NCBI RefSeq assembly: GCF_029893105.1
Contig: NZ_JARXWG010000024.1
Coordinates: forward strand, 1-57,429
DNA: 57,429 nt
DNA from: Parabacteroides sp. PF5-9
GTDB taxonomy: Bacteria; Bacteroidota; Bacteroidia; Bacteroidales; Tannerellaceae
Direction: 5' to 3'
Shown: positions 33,082 to 42,146 of the stretch, piece after piece
How positions within the stretch are numbered: the stretch's first letter is position 1
How the letters are laid out: each line of letters begins with the position of its first letter
Program-made: the position numbers and the translations under genes
The notes under the pieces: model-generated
Databases searched by the model: none
Told to the model about the DNA's origin: nothing
The model's input: the letters and a program-made list of their open reading frames with translations, nothing else

Positions 33082-35574
33082 ATGAAACCTTACGAACAAC
33101 TCACTACCCGTAAAATCCTTTTGGGATATATACTGCTTATTCTTATTGCTGTAGGAGCGGTTATTTATCTGTTTAATATTACCAAACGATTAGCGAATGA
33201 AGATGATATTAACAGTGTGCCGAGAGAAAAAATCTATCTTGTCACAAATATCTTGTCTCTGGTCTATGAGAGTGAAACGATGGGTCAGTTACTTAATACT
33301 GAAGACGGGGAAGATTTCACGTATTTCAATGAGACGTTGGATAAAGCACATGCCAACATTGATTCCTTGCGACTGTTGGTGACTGATACCCTTCAATTGC
33401 TCAAAATTGATACCATCGATATGTTGCTTGAAAGAAAACGCGCAAATACGAGTGATTTACTTGGCCTGATCAAAGAAGCTAATGCCGATTTATATGCAAA
33501 AAGGATTAATAATGCATTGGCTAAAGGGGCTGAATTGATCGAAGAGATAACGATACAGGAACGGAGTGATGTGCAGCAGGATACGGTGGTTGTTGAACGA
33601 CAGAAACGAAATTTCATACGTCGTGTAGCAAATGTTTTCCGACCGGAAGTGGTTGATACGGCTATACTTGTTTCGGCGAATCAGCAGGTGCAGAAAGATA
33701 CCATAGTCAATGTGTATGATCCGTTTGAACTGCTTTCGAGTACATTGCAAGATATTCGTCGTGCGGTAGCTAATGAACAAAAACAGATGCGGGAAGTATT
33801 GATCAATCGCTCACCGACATTGCGGTATGATAACAGTATGATCACATCACGGATTAATCAAATACTCCGCGATATGGAAGAGGAAGAGATGGAAGCCTCT
33901 TTTGCACGTATGCAGGAGCGACAGGATTTGGTAGAAGATACCTCTAATCTGATTAATTTTATTGGCCTGATAACCATTTTTGTAACGCTTGCCTTTATCT
34001 ACTTCATCATGCGGGATATCTCCAAGAGTCGATTCTATCGCCAGCAACTGGAGAAAGCGAAAACGTATGCCGAGAAACTATTACAAGCACGTGAACGGTT
34101 GATTATGACTATCAGTCATGATATCCGCGCTCCTTTATCGTCGATTATTGGTTATATTGAACTGCTGTTGCGTTCGAATCCGAACAAACAGCAACAACAA
34201 TATCTTAAAAATATGAGTGGATCGTCTGCACATATTCTTTCTTTAGTGAATGATTTATTGGATTTTGAAAGTCTTGAAACAGGTAAAATGGAATTACACA
34301 AGGTCGCTTTTAAATTATCGGATTTGTTTCGTGAGATATATGAGAGTTTCAAACCTCAGGCTTCTGCAAAGGGGCTTGAACTTGTTCTTGACATTAAAGG
34401 TGATCCAGAGAAGATCTCTGTCGGGGATGTGGTACGCATTCGTCAGATCGTAGGTAATCTGGTCTCTAATGCGATCAAATTCACGTCGAAAGGGCAAGTG
34501 GTCATCACGATCGATTGTAGCCAGTTGGCAACGACAAACGAAGATGAAAATGGAGAAACGCCATCTAAACTGATTCTGACTGTAACGGATACCGGTGCAG
34601 GTATCCCGCAGGAAGAACAGAAAAAGATCTTTGGAGAGTTTGCACGTTTGGCCGGATCTGAAAAAACAGAAGGTTTCGGATTAGGTTTATCTATAACGAA
34701 TCGGTTAGTTGCGTTAATGGATGGAGAACTCTTGCTTCAGAGTGTTCCTGGTGAAGGCAGTACATTTACGGTGGTCTTGCCATTACCGTTGGCGGAAAAC
34801 CAGTCTGTTTCAGAGGTAGAAGTGACAGCGAACGAAGAAAAAAGTGTTGCTTTTTCAGGCAAGAACATCACCTGTCTTTTGGTAGACGATGACTTATTGC
34901 AGTTAGCCTTGATGGAAGCGATCTTAAAACAGAATAATATCCGATCGGTTTCGTGTACCAACCCGCAGGCTGTTATGGAATTATTGAGAACCGATTCGTT
35001 TGATATTGTATTAACGGATATCCAGATGCCGGAAATGGATGGGTATGCATTGGTGAAACAGATTCGGGGATCAGATTTGCCTGATGCGAAAACCTTACCG
35101 GTGGTCGTGCTTTCAGCTACAGTCGGAGAGAATAAAAAAGTATATCATGATGCCGGATTTACCGACTCATTAAGTAAACCTTTTACCACAGAACAGCTGG
35201 TGACTCTTTTGAACCAGATTTTTCCGGAAGAAATAAAGAAGAAAAACTTGAATACAGGTGCATTGACGGCTTTTGCTGCGAATGACAAAAATGCATCTGC
35301 CTCGATTTTGAAAACGTTCTCCGCGGAAACAAATAAAAGTATAACATTACTTCAGGGTGCACTGGAGAAGAATGACAGGAAAGAGGCGGCGCGTCTCGCT
35401 CATAAACTGATTCCGCTGTTTACCATGTTGGGGGCAAATATACTGGTGCAGCATTTGCGGATATTGGAACGTAATGATTTTGAATTAACCGACTCCGGTT
35501 GGATGCATTTACTGACAGATGTCATCAGACAAGCCTCTTCTATTGTGGAGGAAGTTGAATCGAGTGTGGAATGA
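33082..35574 (+). CDS. Hybrid sensor histidine kinase with REC and Hpt domains
   Basis: An 830-residue membrane kinase. Two membrane segments (about 13-31 and 292-312) enclose a long, mostly helical periplasmic sensor with no known domain visible to me. The H-box MTISHDIRAPLSSIIGY begins the HisKA region (near 350), followed by the ATPase with NLVSNAIKFT, DTGAGIP and GFGLGLSIT. A receiver domain follows (LLVDDDLLQ, acceptor in DIVLTDIQMPEMDG, lysine in LSKPF), then a C-terminal Hpt with histidine in ARLAHKLIPLF. So the phosphorelay His-Asp-His is complete, and the final Asp is likely in the sigma-54 activator encoded next. Confidence 0.93.
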   Translation: MKPYEQLTTRKILLGYILLILIAVGAVIYLFNITKRLANEDDINSVPREKIYLVTNILSLVYESETMGQLLNTEDGEDFTYFNETLDKAHANIDSLRLLVTDTLQLLKIDTIDMLLERKRANTSDLLGLIKEANADLYAKRINNALAKGAELIEEITIQERSDVQQDTVVVERQKRNFIRRVANVFRPEVVDTAILVSANQQVQKDTIVNVYDPFELLSSTLQDIRRAVANEQKQMREVLINRSPTLRYDNSMITSRINQILRDMEEEEMEASFARMQERQDLVEDTSNLINFIGLITIFVTLAFIYFIMRDISKSRFYRQQLEKAKTYAEKLLQARERLIMTISHDIRAPLSSIIGYIELLLRSNPNKQQQQYLKNMSGSSAHILSLVNDLLDFESLETGKMELHKVAFKLSDLFREIYESFKPQASAKGLELVLDIKGDPEKISVGDVVRIRQIVGNLVSNAIKFTSKGQVVITIDCSQLATTNEDENGETPSKLILTVTDTGAGIPQEEQKKIFGEFARLAGSEKTEGFGLGLSITNRLVALMDGELLLQSVPGEGSTFTVVLPLPLAENQSVSEVEVTANEEKSVAFSGKNITCLLVDDDLLQLALMEAILKQNNIRSVSCTNPQAVMELLRTDSFDIVLTDIQMPEMDGYALVKQIRGSDLPDAKTLPVVVLSATVGENKKVYHDAGFTDSLSKPFTTEQLVTLLNQIFPEEIKKKNLNTGALTAFAANDKNASASILKTFSAETNKSITLLQGALEKNDRKEAARLAHKLIPLFTMLGANILVQHLRILERNDFELTDSGWMHLLTDVIRQASSIVEEVESSVE

Positions 35575-35575
35575 T

Positions 35576-35598
35576 ATGTGTGGAAAATTTCCACACAT
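35576..35598. repeat. Palindrome after the kinase stop
   Basis: ATGTGTGGAAA (35576-35586) and TTTCCACACAT (35588-35598) form a long inverted repeat directly after the stop codon. There is no T tract, so a terminator is doubtful; an operator or RNA 3' hairpin is possible. Confidence 0.5.
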
Positions 35599-35807
35599 GT
35601 GGACGGATTCCCCATGTATTTGGAAAGGCTTCTTTATGTGCCAAACAGGTTAATTTGTTGATAATTAATATTTTAATATTTTTGGAGGAGAAAATAACTA
35701 TTCTGGTATAATATTGGTACTATAATGATCAAACAAACGTTTCTACATTTATACCGTTATATCAAAGTTTTGAAGATATTTAGCTCCAAAAACATTAAGA
35801 AGTGAAG

Positions 35808-35839
35808 GGCATCTCTTTAGGGGGATGCCTTTTTTTTTT
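35808..35839 (+). terminator. Rho-independent terminator before the sigma-54 regulator
   Basis: GGCATC (35808-35813) pairs with GATGCC (35824-35829), with a 10-base loop, followed by a run of ten T. It lies between the kinase stop and the regulator ATG, 43 bp from the latter, so the regulator may depend on read-through or on its own promoter. I see no other gene in 35575-35881. Confidence 0.7.
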
Positions 35840-35881
35840 GAATGAAAAACACTACTTTTACGCAACCAAATACAAAAGCGA

Positions 35882-37246
35882 ATGACTTCCATATTAATTG
35901 TAGAAGATGATATCACTTTCTCCTTAATGTTAACTACCTGGCTAAAGAAGAAAGGTTTTGATGCAATAGCTGTATCTACTGTTAATGAGGCAAAAGAGCA
36001 AATAGAAAAGAAAGGCTATGATTTGCTGATCTCTGACTTACGTTTGCCGGACGGAGATGGTATTGATTTACTGAAATGGCTGAACGAAAAGTCGATCACT
36101 ATTCCGGTGATTATGATTACCAGCTATGCTGAGGTACAGACTGCGGTTCAGGCTATAAAGCTGGGTGCTTCTGATTATATCGGCAAGCCGGTGAATCCGG
36201 ATGATCTTTTGAAAAAAATCAATGAAACACTTCAGGGAAATTCTTCAGCAAAACAACAGGATGCTCCACCACGTACACAACATTCTTCTGATACCGACTC
36301 TTTTTCAGGAAAATATATTGTAGGCAAGAGTGCTGCTGCGATTCAATTATATGATCATGCCCGATTGGTGGCTCCGACCGATATGTCTGTGCTTATTACC
36401 GGATCGAGTGGTACCGGCAAAGAGTATGTGGCACGTTATATTCATGAAGAAAGCAATCGTAAAGGAGGTCCTTTTATTGCCGTAGACTGCGGTGCTATAC
36501 CCAAGGATCTGGCAGCATCAGAGTTCTTCGGTCATATGAAAGGGTCATTCACCGGGGCTATAGACAATAAAACCGGTGCTTTTGTTGCGGCACAAGGAGG
36601 AACTGTCTTTCTGGATGAGATAGGTAATCTCTCTTATGAAGTACAGATGCAACTACTCCGTGCTTTGCAGGAACGTAAAGTCAAACCGATCGGAAGTAAT
36701 CAGGAAATAACAATCGATATTCGACTCATTTCGGCAACGAATGAGAATCTACGTGAAAATATCTCGGGAGGAGATTTTAGGGAGGATCTTTACCACCGTA
36801 TCAATGAGTTTACGATCCGTATACCGGACTTAAAAGAACGTAAAGAAGATTTTAAATTGTTTGTGGATCATTTCCTGAATCTATCTAACAATGAATTGAA
36901 TAAGCATATTCAAGGATTTGATGAGGAGACTTATCAGATATTAGAAGCCTATAACTGGCCGGGAAATCTTCGCCAGATGCGGAATACGATTAAATATGCA
37001 ACGCTTTTGGCTACAGGAGGAAAAATAAGGAAAGGCGACTTGCCGGCAGAGTTGTTTGTTGCTTCTTCGGCTCCGGTTTCTACCTCGACTTCTATCGGTT
37101 CGTTAAAAAAGGAGGAGCATGAATCCAATCTGATTAAGCAAGCACTTCGGGAATCGGGATACAATAAAGCTAAGGCAGCCCGTTTACTGGGTATAGACCG
37201 CAAGACATTGTACAACAAGATGAAGTTATATAATCTGGATAATTAA
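35882..37246 (+). CDS. Sigma-54-dependent response regulator, NtrC family
   Basis: A 454-residue transcription activator with receiver (acceptor D52 in ISDLRLPDGDG), AAA+ (Walker A GSSGTGK at 174-180; GSFTGA at 221-226 in place of the usual GAFTGA; GGTVFLDEIGNL Walker B) and a C-terminal Fis-type HTH (about 414-454, SGYNKAKAARLLGIDRKTLYNKM). It opens sigma-54 promoters after phosphorylation, most likely by the hybrid kinase upstream. Its stop shares the TTAA at 37243-37246 with the converging GNAT gene. Confidence 0.95.
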   Translation: MTSILIVEDDITFSLMLTTWLKKKGFDAIAVSTVNEAKEQIEKKGYDLLISDLRLPDGDGIDLLKWLNEKSITIPVIMITSYAEVQTAVQAIKLGASDYIGKPVNPDDLLKKINETLQGNSSAKQQDAPPRTQHSSDTDSFSGKYIVGKSAAAIQLYDHARLVAPTDMSVLITGSSGTGKEYVARYIHEESNRKGGPFIAVDCGAIPKDLAASEFFGHMKGSFTGAIDNKTGAFVAAQGGTVFLDEIGNLSYEVQMQLLRALQERKVKPIGSNQEITIDIRLISATNENLRENISGGDFREDLYHRINEFTIRIPDLKERKEDFKLFVDHFLNLSNNELNKHIQGFDEETYQILEAYNWPGNLRQMRNTIKYATLLATGGKIRKGDLPAELFVASSAPVSTSTSIGSLKKEEHESNLIKQALRESGYNKAKAARLLGIDRKTLYNKMKLYNLDN

Positions 37247-38187
37247 TCCATCATCAGATTCATATATGCTTTTCGTTCATTATACCCCAATGTAAGAGCG
37301 GTTAGTTCCTGTATATTCATTGTGTTTAGTAAATCGAAGGAGTGTGGATTCTCCGGATTAGTAGCTTTCCATAAGGTAATCATCTTCTGCCGATCGATAA
37401 CCATAGCCATGCCATATGGATGTGTGTCGGGTAGAGACGGCGGGGTTTTGTAGATTAACTGAGGTGTTTTATAATGATTGGCGATAGCTGTTAACAGTGC
37501 GTTTTTTATTTCTTCCCGATTATAAAGTATTTCTTTTATAATGATCTTTTTGTCTTCCGCAAAAGAAATAAAGGCGATCCCTGTAACGTCATTTTTTTCG
37601 TTAGTTGCTACTGCAACATCTCCTCCATCCAGCCGGTTATCAGTCACAATATTTTTGAAATCATCTTCAGAATGCAAGATACTCATTGGTCTTTCTCGCA
37701 ATTTCCGGTCAAAATAGATATAGGAAGAATGAAAGAGTTCCTCATTTAAGGGTTTAATCTGTATATGATTGTTTATCGATCCAGGTTCTTTTATTGAAAA
37801 CAGACGTAGGGAGTAGTCGTAAACAGGAGTATATCCTTGTGTCTGATAGTAATAGAAAAGTGATTTCTCTGCAGGAATCAATACTGTTATTGTCATGTTT
37901 CGCTCTTTCATCATCTCAAATGCCTGAAGCAAAAGTTGATGCATCCAACCTTTGCCTCGTTCGGAAGGATCGGTACATGCGCCTGATATATAACCGACAC
38001 TGATGGTCTCTTTTCCATAAGTCATGTCGTAAGGAATCAGCTGAAGAGCAGAGATTATTTTTCCGTTTTTCGTTATCGTGAGCGCGTTTTCATCTTTGTA
38101 TACTTTGTTAAAGTAGAATTGTATGAATGTATCACTATCGTTAAAGCTGGTTTTCCAGAGATCGATAATCTGTTGTTTTTTGCTCAT
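37243..38187 (-). CDS. GNAT-family N-acetyltransferase
   Basis: A 314-residue protein with one clear GNAT domain: SVGYISGACTDPSERGKGWMHQLL carries the acetyl-CoA loop (RGKGW), followed by ITVLIPAEKSLFYYYQTQGY. The remaining C-terminal half is Eis-like in length but not clearly recognisable. The substrate is unknown. The ATG overlaps the upstream DUF2156 gene by 47 bp, which suggests the two are translated together. Confidence 0.85.
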   Translation of the reverse strand: MSKKQQIIDLWKTSFNDSDTFIQFYFNKVYKDENALTITKNGKIISALQLIPYDMTYGKETISVGYISGACTDPSERGKGWMHQLLLQAFEMMKERNMTITVLIPAEKSLFYYYQTQGYTPVYDYSLRLFSIKEPGSINNHIQIKPLNEELFHSSYIYFDRKLRERPMSILHSEDDFKNIVTDNRLDGGDVAVATNEKNDVTGIAFISFAEDKKIIIKEILYNREEIKNALLTAIANHYKTPQLIYKTPPSLPDTHPYGMAMVIDRQKMITLWKATNPENPHSFDLLNTMNIQELTALTLGYNERKAYMNLMMD

Positions 38188-39091
38188 GGATAGTCCGTTT
38201 TATCGTTGTGTATTTTTCTAAAAGTTCATAAGGATGATAAGATAATTTGGCCTGACGCAAACCCGGGATGCCTAAATCTTCTTCGCGGTTGATGTATATG
38301 TATTGTTCGGGAAGATGGGACGCGAATACCTGGTTAATGACAGCATATGCTCCGTCATAATTGATGTCTGCTTTTTCGATATGAACGGCAAATGTGTTGT
38401 GATTGACCGGAGCTCCGAATGAAAATGCCACAATCTCATTGTTTACACAAATGCCACAACCGCTTAATCCCAGTTCACTAAAATGGTGTAATGCATAGGT
38501 TAATGAACGTCGTTCATCACTTAACTCATCTTCACCTTCTTCTGTGCGATTCGCTTTATACCATTTCTTTTCCAGTTCAAGACAGAATGGAACAAGATCG
38601 GGGGTGATGGGTAAATATTCAAAATCATATTGTTTTTTAAACTTGTTGATATGATTCCGTTTGGCTTGGTATTTCTTGCCTGTTAAGGATGCCAACTCTT
38701 CTCTCAGGTAAATATAATCATAAAAATCCCTTTCTGGAATATAATGAAAGCTACCGGGTAAAGTTGTTTCTAATTTTTCTTTAGCGTCAAGGGTTATACC
38801 GAGTATTAATAGAGGATGTCCATGTTTTAATGCATCTTCTTCGAGTGTCAGTATGGCTTGTTGTAAATGACCGTTGCCTACCGGCATCATATAGGCTATC
38901 CGACTTTTATTTTCTATCCAGAAACGAATCAGCAGAAAATCGTCAACAATCGCAAATTCGCTGTTATACAAAAAGCGCCAACTGCACATATTGGCAAAAG
39001 AAAAATCACAATTACGGTAATCTGAAGACATTGTATAAGAGGTAATCACCTCCTTATCTTCTAATGTGATCGGTTTAAATGGTATTTCCAT
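38141..39091 (-). CDS. DUF2156 / phosphatidylglycerol lysyltransferase-like acyltransferase
   Basis: A 316-residue soluble protein with two GNAT-like halves, as in the DUF2156 domain of MprF-type aminoacyl-lipid synthases. Marks are YRNCDFSFANMCSWRFLYN near the start, GKKYQAKRNHINKFKK in the middle and INREEDLGIPGLRQAKLSYHP near the end. It lacks the membrane part of MprF, so a lipid substrate is only a guess. The ATG at 39091 was preferred to 39175 because the conserved body starts at MEIPFKPITLED and the longer frame would overlap the next gene. Confidence 0.82.
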   Translation of the reverse strand: MEIPFKPITLEDKEVITSYTMSSDYRNCDFSFANMCSWRFLYNSEFAIVDDFLLIRFWIENKSRIAYMMPVGNGHLQQAILTLEEDALKHGHPLLILGITLDAKEKLETTLPGSFHYIPERDFYDYIYLREELASLTGKKYQAKRNHINKFKKQYDFEYLPITPDLVPFCLELEKKWYKANRTEEGEDELSDERRSLTYALHHFSELGLSGCGICVNNEIVAFSFGAPVNHNTFAVHIEKADINYDGAYAVINQVFASHLPEQYIYINREEDLGIPGLRQAKLSYHPYELLEKYTTIKRTIHEQKTTDYRSLENQL

Positions 39092-39146
39092 TTTTATATG
39101 AAACTTAAATTTGTTACGAGTAAAACTCCTGATCGCCTTTAAATGT

Positions 39147-40997
39147 TTAGAATGGGAATAATAAAGGTAATACAAATATCATGACAATACCCATAATAAT
39201 CTGCAAAGGCATTCCGACCTTTACGTAATCCATAAATGTATATTTTCCAGCCGACATCACCAAAGCGTTGGGTGGAGTAGAAAACGGAGAAGCAAAGCAC
39301 ATACTGGCAGCAACTGTAACAGCCATAAGGAACGGATAGGGACTTACACCTATAGCCAGTGCCGACTGCATCGCAATAGGAGCAATCAGTACAGCGGTAG
39401 CCGTATTACTGATAAACATCGTCATCAACGAGGTCGTGAAATAGATACCCGCCATAAGAATGATCGGACCATAATCACCCAGCCCGCCTACCAATTTCTC
39501 GGAAATAAGTGCGGAGGTTCCTGTTTTTTCCAAAGCCAATGACATAGGAAGCATGGCTGCAATCAAAACGATACTCTCCCAATTGATTGTTTTGTAAGCA
39601 TCTTCCACGCTCCGGAAACATCCGGTCAACACCATTAATATTGCAGCTATGAGTACTGCCGCAACTGCCGGAATTACTTGTGTAACCATAGCAACAATCA
39701 TGAGAAGCATGATTAATGCCGCTAATGGCGCTTTATAGTCAAGTGTTACTTTGGCTGCTTCTTCGATGGGTTGTCCCAATACGACCCAATTGGTCTGTTT
39801 TTTACTTAAAAAGGTGATATTTTCCCATGTGCCTTGAATCAATAAGATATCCCCTGAATGCATCTTTATATCTTTAATGTTTGAAAGGATATATTTCCCA
39901 TTGCGTTCAATACCTAATACATTTACTCCGTATTTATCCCGGAAATCAGAGTCTTTAACCGCTCTGCCTATCAGTTTTGAATCGGGAGTCAGTAACATCT
40001 CTGCAATTCCTATTTCCTGTACGCTTAGTTTTTCTGGACCGGCAAATTCAGACACTTTGGATTCAGTCATTTCAAGTTGATTCTCTTCGGCAAAACGTTG
40101 GATATGTTCAAATGCTCCAAACAGATAAAGAATGTCGCCAGGCAGAAGTTCGGTATCGGGTCCGGCCAGTTTTTGATCGACAGTTTTAAGGAATCGTCCC
40201 TGAGTGGTGGATTTGCGTCTGACCTCCAGTATGGAGATGTTATATCTCTGAGTGATATTCAGATCGACTAACCGTTTATTGGCAATCGTAGCCTGCATTC
40301 CGACTTGGACTCTGAATAAATTATCGGTCAATTGAAACTTTTGAACCAATTCTTTTGGAGAACGACTGGATGAAGTCTCTTCTCCTTTTTTCTCTTCTTT
40401 TTTGGTGAGGAAAAATTTACTTAAAGGTATAAGCACAATTAATCCGATAACAATACAGACAATCCCTACAGGTGTAAAAGAAAAGAACGAAAGATCATTG
40501 TATCCTTGCTGCGCAAGTACCCCTTGGATGACTAAGTTCGGCGGAGTTCCGATTAAAGTTGCCATACCTCCCATACTACTGGCAAATGCCATTGGCATCA
40601 AAAAACGACTCGGACTGATGTTAGCACTCATAGCCATACTCACAACAATAGGAAGCATTAACGCAACTGTCCCGGTATTACTGACAAACCCTCCTATAAA
40701 GGCTGTCACCAGTACAATCAATATGAATAGTTTAATTTCACTTTTTCCGGCTAATTGCAGAATCTTGCCACTAATCATTTTAGCCAATCCCGTTTTAAAG
40801 ATAGCGCCTCCAACCACAAACAAGCCAACCATCATAATAACGATGGAGTTAGCAAATCCCGAAAGCGCTTCTTCCGGAGTAAGGATGTTAAATAAAATAA
40901 GGAGCACTAATGCACATAGAGCGACAATGTCTGAACGTATTTTTCCGTTGACAAAGAAAAAGGCGGCAACAGCCAGAATAATAAGCGTTGTGAGCAT
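39147..40997 (-). CDS. SLC13-family permease with two TrkA-C domains
   Basis: A 616-residue inner membrane transporter of the divalent anion:Na+ symporter superfamily, with two membrane blocks around a cytoplasmic insert. The paired hairpin motifs are FIGGFVSNTGTVALMLPIV and TMFISNTATAVLIAPIA, the SNT signatures of substrate and sodium binding. The insert (about 210-400) has two TrkA-C/RCK_C-like domains (LPGDILYLFGAFEHI and HSGDILLIQGTWENI). Likely substrates are sulfate or dicarboxylates; not decidable here. A terminator or promoter was not recognised. Confidence 0.9.
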   Translation of the reverse strand: MLTTLIILAVAAFFFVNGKIRSDIVALCALVLLILFNILTPEEALSGFANSIVIMMVGLFVVGGAIFKTGLAKMISGKILQLAGKSEIKLFILIVLVTAFIGGFVSNTGTVALMLPIVVSMAMSANISPSRFLMPMAFASSMGGMATLIGTPPNLVIQGVLAQQGYNDLSFFSFTPVGIVCIVIGLIVLIPLSKFFLTKKEEKKGEETSSSRSPKELVQKFQLTDNLFRVQVGMQATIANKRLVDLNITQRYNISILEVRRKSTTQGRFLKTVDQKLAGPDTELLPGDILYLFGAFEHIQRFAEENQLEMTESKVSEFAGPEKLSVQEIGIAEMLLTPDSKLIGRAVKDSDFRDKYGVNVLGIERNGKYILSNIKDIKMHSGDILLIQGTWENITFLSKKQTNWVVLGQPIEEAAKVTLDYKAPLAALIMLLMIVAMVTQVIPAVAAVLIAAILMVLTGCFRSVEDAYKTINWESIVLIAAMLPMSLALEKTGTSALISEKLVGGLGDYGPIILMAGIYFTTSLMTMFISNTATAVLIAPIAMQSALAIGVSPYPFLMAVTVAASMCFASPFSTPPNALVMSAGKYTFMDYVKVGMPLQIIMGIVMIFVLPLLFPF

Positions 40998-41600
40998 AAG
41001 AACGTATTATTGTTTGAAGATCCATTTCAGAGAGTAAAACTACAAACATTCTTAAAAAGTTTAGTGGTTCGAATAGCTTTTATTTTGTGATGAAATAAAG
41101 ATGCTGTGTATCAATGGCCTGTCGTGAACGACCAATGTGTCGGTCTGGGGGCAACACAGGAAGGCTGTCTATTGTTTTTTGTTAAAAATCGATTTGTTCC
41201 GCCTCAGTTTATTCAAAACCTACCCGCTTTGTCTCGATAAAAATGAGAGTAATCTGGTTTGAAGTTATTTGTAAAACTAAAAAAACGTTATAACCAGTTG
41301 ATGAAAAAAGAATGATAGCAAAACGATAACTTCGTTATTATTTGACGTTGTTGTGTTTAGTATTAATATATTGTTTTTGTGCTTCTGTGTTTTAACGATG
41401 TTAATTTAACATAATTGCTCATTGGTGTGTTGTCTGAGTTATTGAATATTTAGAAATGTTTGCTTTTTTGATTAATGAATATTTAAAAAATATAATTATT
41501 TAATTTTTGTACGAAATAATTATTATTTTTGTGGCGGAAGTAAAACAAGGCTCTCTGGCTATCATTAGATATCAGAGAACAATCACTACAAACAAAAGGG
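40998..41600. other. Non-coding region between permease and CheY-like gene
   Basis: About 600 bp without a credible gene. The right half (from about 41270) is very AT-rich. A TATTTTTG box at 41524-41531 could be the -7 of the regulator gene, but no -33 box is at proper spacing. No array of the 22-bp type is present. Confidence 0.5.
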
Positions 41601-42011
41601 ATGAATACAGGAACTACTGAAACTTTTCCTAATACGAGAAGAACTATCTTGATCGCTGAAGATGAAGATAGTAACTATCTATTGCTTTATACCATATTAT
41701 CAAAATTCTGCAATTTAAAACGTGCTAAAACGGGAAAGGAAGCCATTACATTATTTGAAGAAGGAGGGATCGATTTAATTCTAATGGATATTAAGATGCC
41801 TGAGATGACAGGTATAGAAGCTTTAGTAGAGATTAGAAAAACGGATAAAACCATTCCGATCGTCATGCAATCTGCTTATGCGTTTGATGTGGATATGGAA
41901 TATGCCCGAAATGCAGGCGCTTCTGATTTTATTACAAAACCAATCAACCAGAAAGTACTGAAGTCTACAATTAGTAACTATTGCCCGGATATCGAGTGGC
42001 AAGTTAAATAA
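41601..42011 (+). CDS. Single-domain response regulator (CheY-like)
   Basis: A 136-residue receiver domain with nothing after it. The acidic pocket is AEDEDSN, the acceptor D63 lies in ILMDIKMPEMTG, the switch serine in IVMQSAYA and the lysine in FITKPINQ. With no output domain it must act by protein contact or as a phosphate shuttle. No kinase gene is adjacent; the hybrid kinase 6 kb away is a candidate but unlinked. Next gene is 135 bp downstream. Confidence 0.93.
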   Translation: MNTGTTETFPNTRRTILIAEDEDSNYLLLYTILSKFCNLKRAKTGKEAITLFEEGGIDLILMDIKMPEMTGIEALVEIRKTDKTIPIVMQSAYAFDVDMEYARNAGASDFITKPINQKVLKSTISNYCPDIEWQVK

Positions 42012-42078
42012 TGTAGAATTACTTGTTCGTATGTAGGGTTTTTGACTCATATCGTTCTCCTTTTATGGATTAATTTGT

Positions 42079-42086
42079 TATATTTG
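42079..42086 (+). promoter_or_regulatory. Putative -7 box for the KamA-like gene
   Basis: TATATTTG fits TAnnTTTG and lies 60 bp ahead of the radical SAM gene. No -33 box was seen at the usual spacing. Confidence 0.4.
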
Positions 42087-42146
42087 TGCTATACCTCACA
42101 CAGCACAAGATCTATAATAGATTTTCCATCTAAGTGATTAACAAAT

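Noticed and set aside
40402-41037. 211-codon open frame on the plus strand
   Set aside because: Antisense shadow of the SLC13 permease's membrane segments; low-complexity hydrophobic product.
40998-41600. Possible small gene or RNA in the 600-bp gap
   Set aside because: No frame with coding character, and no clear structured RNA that I could recognise by eye.
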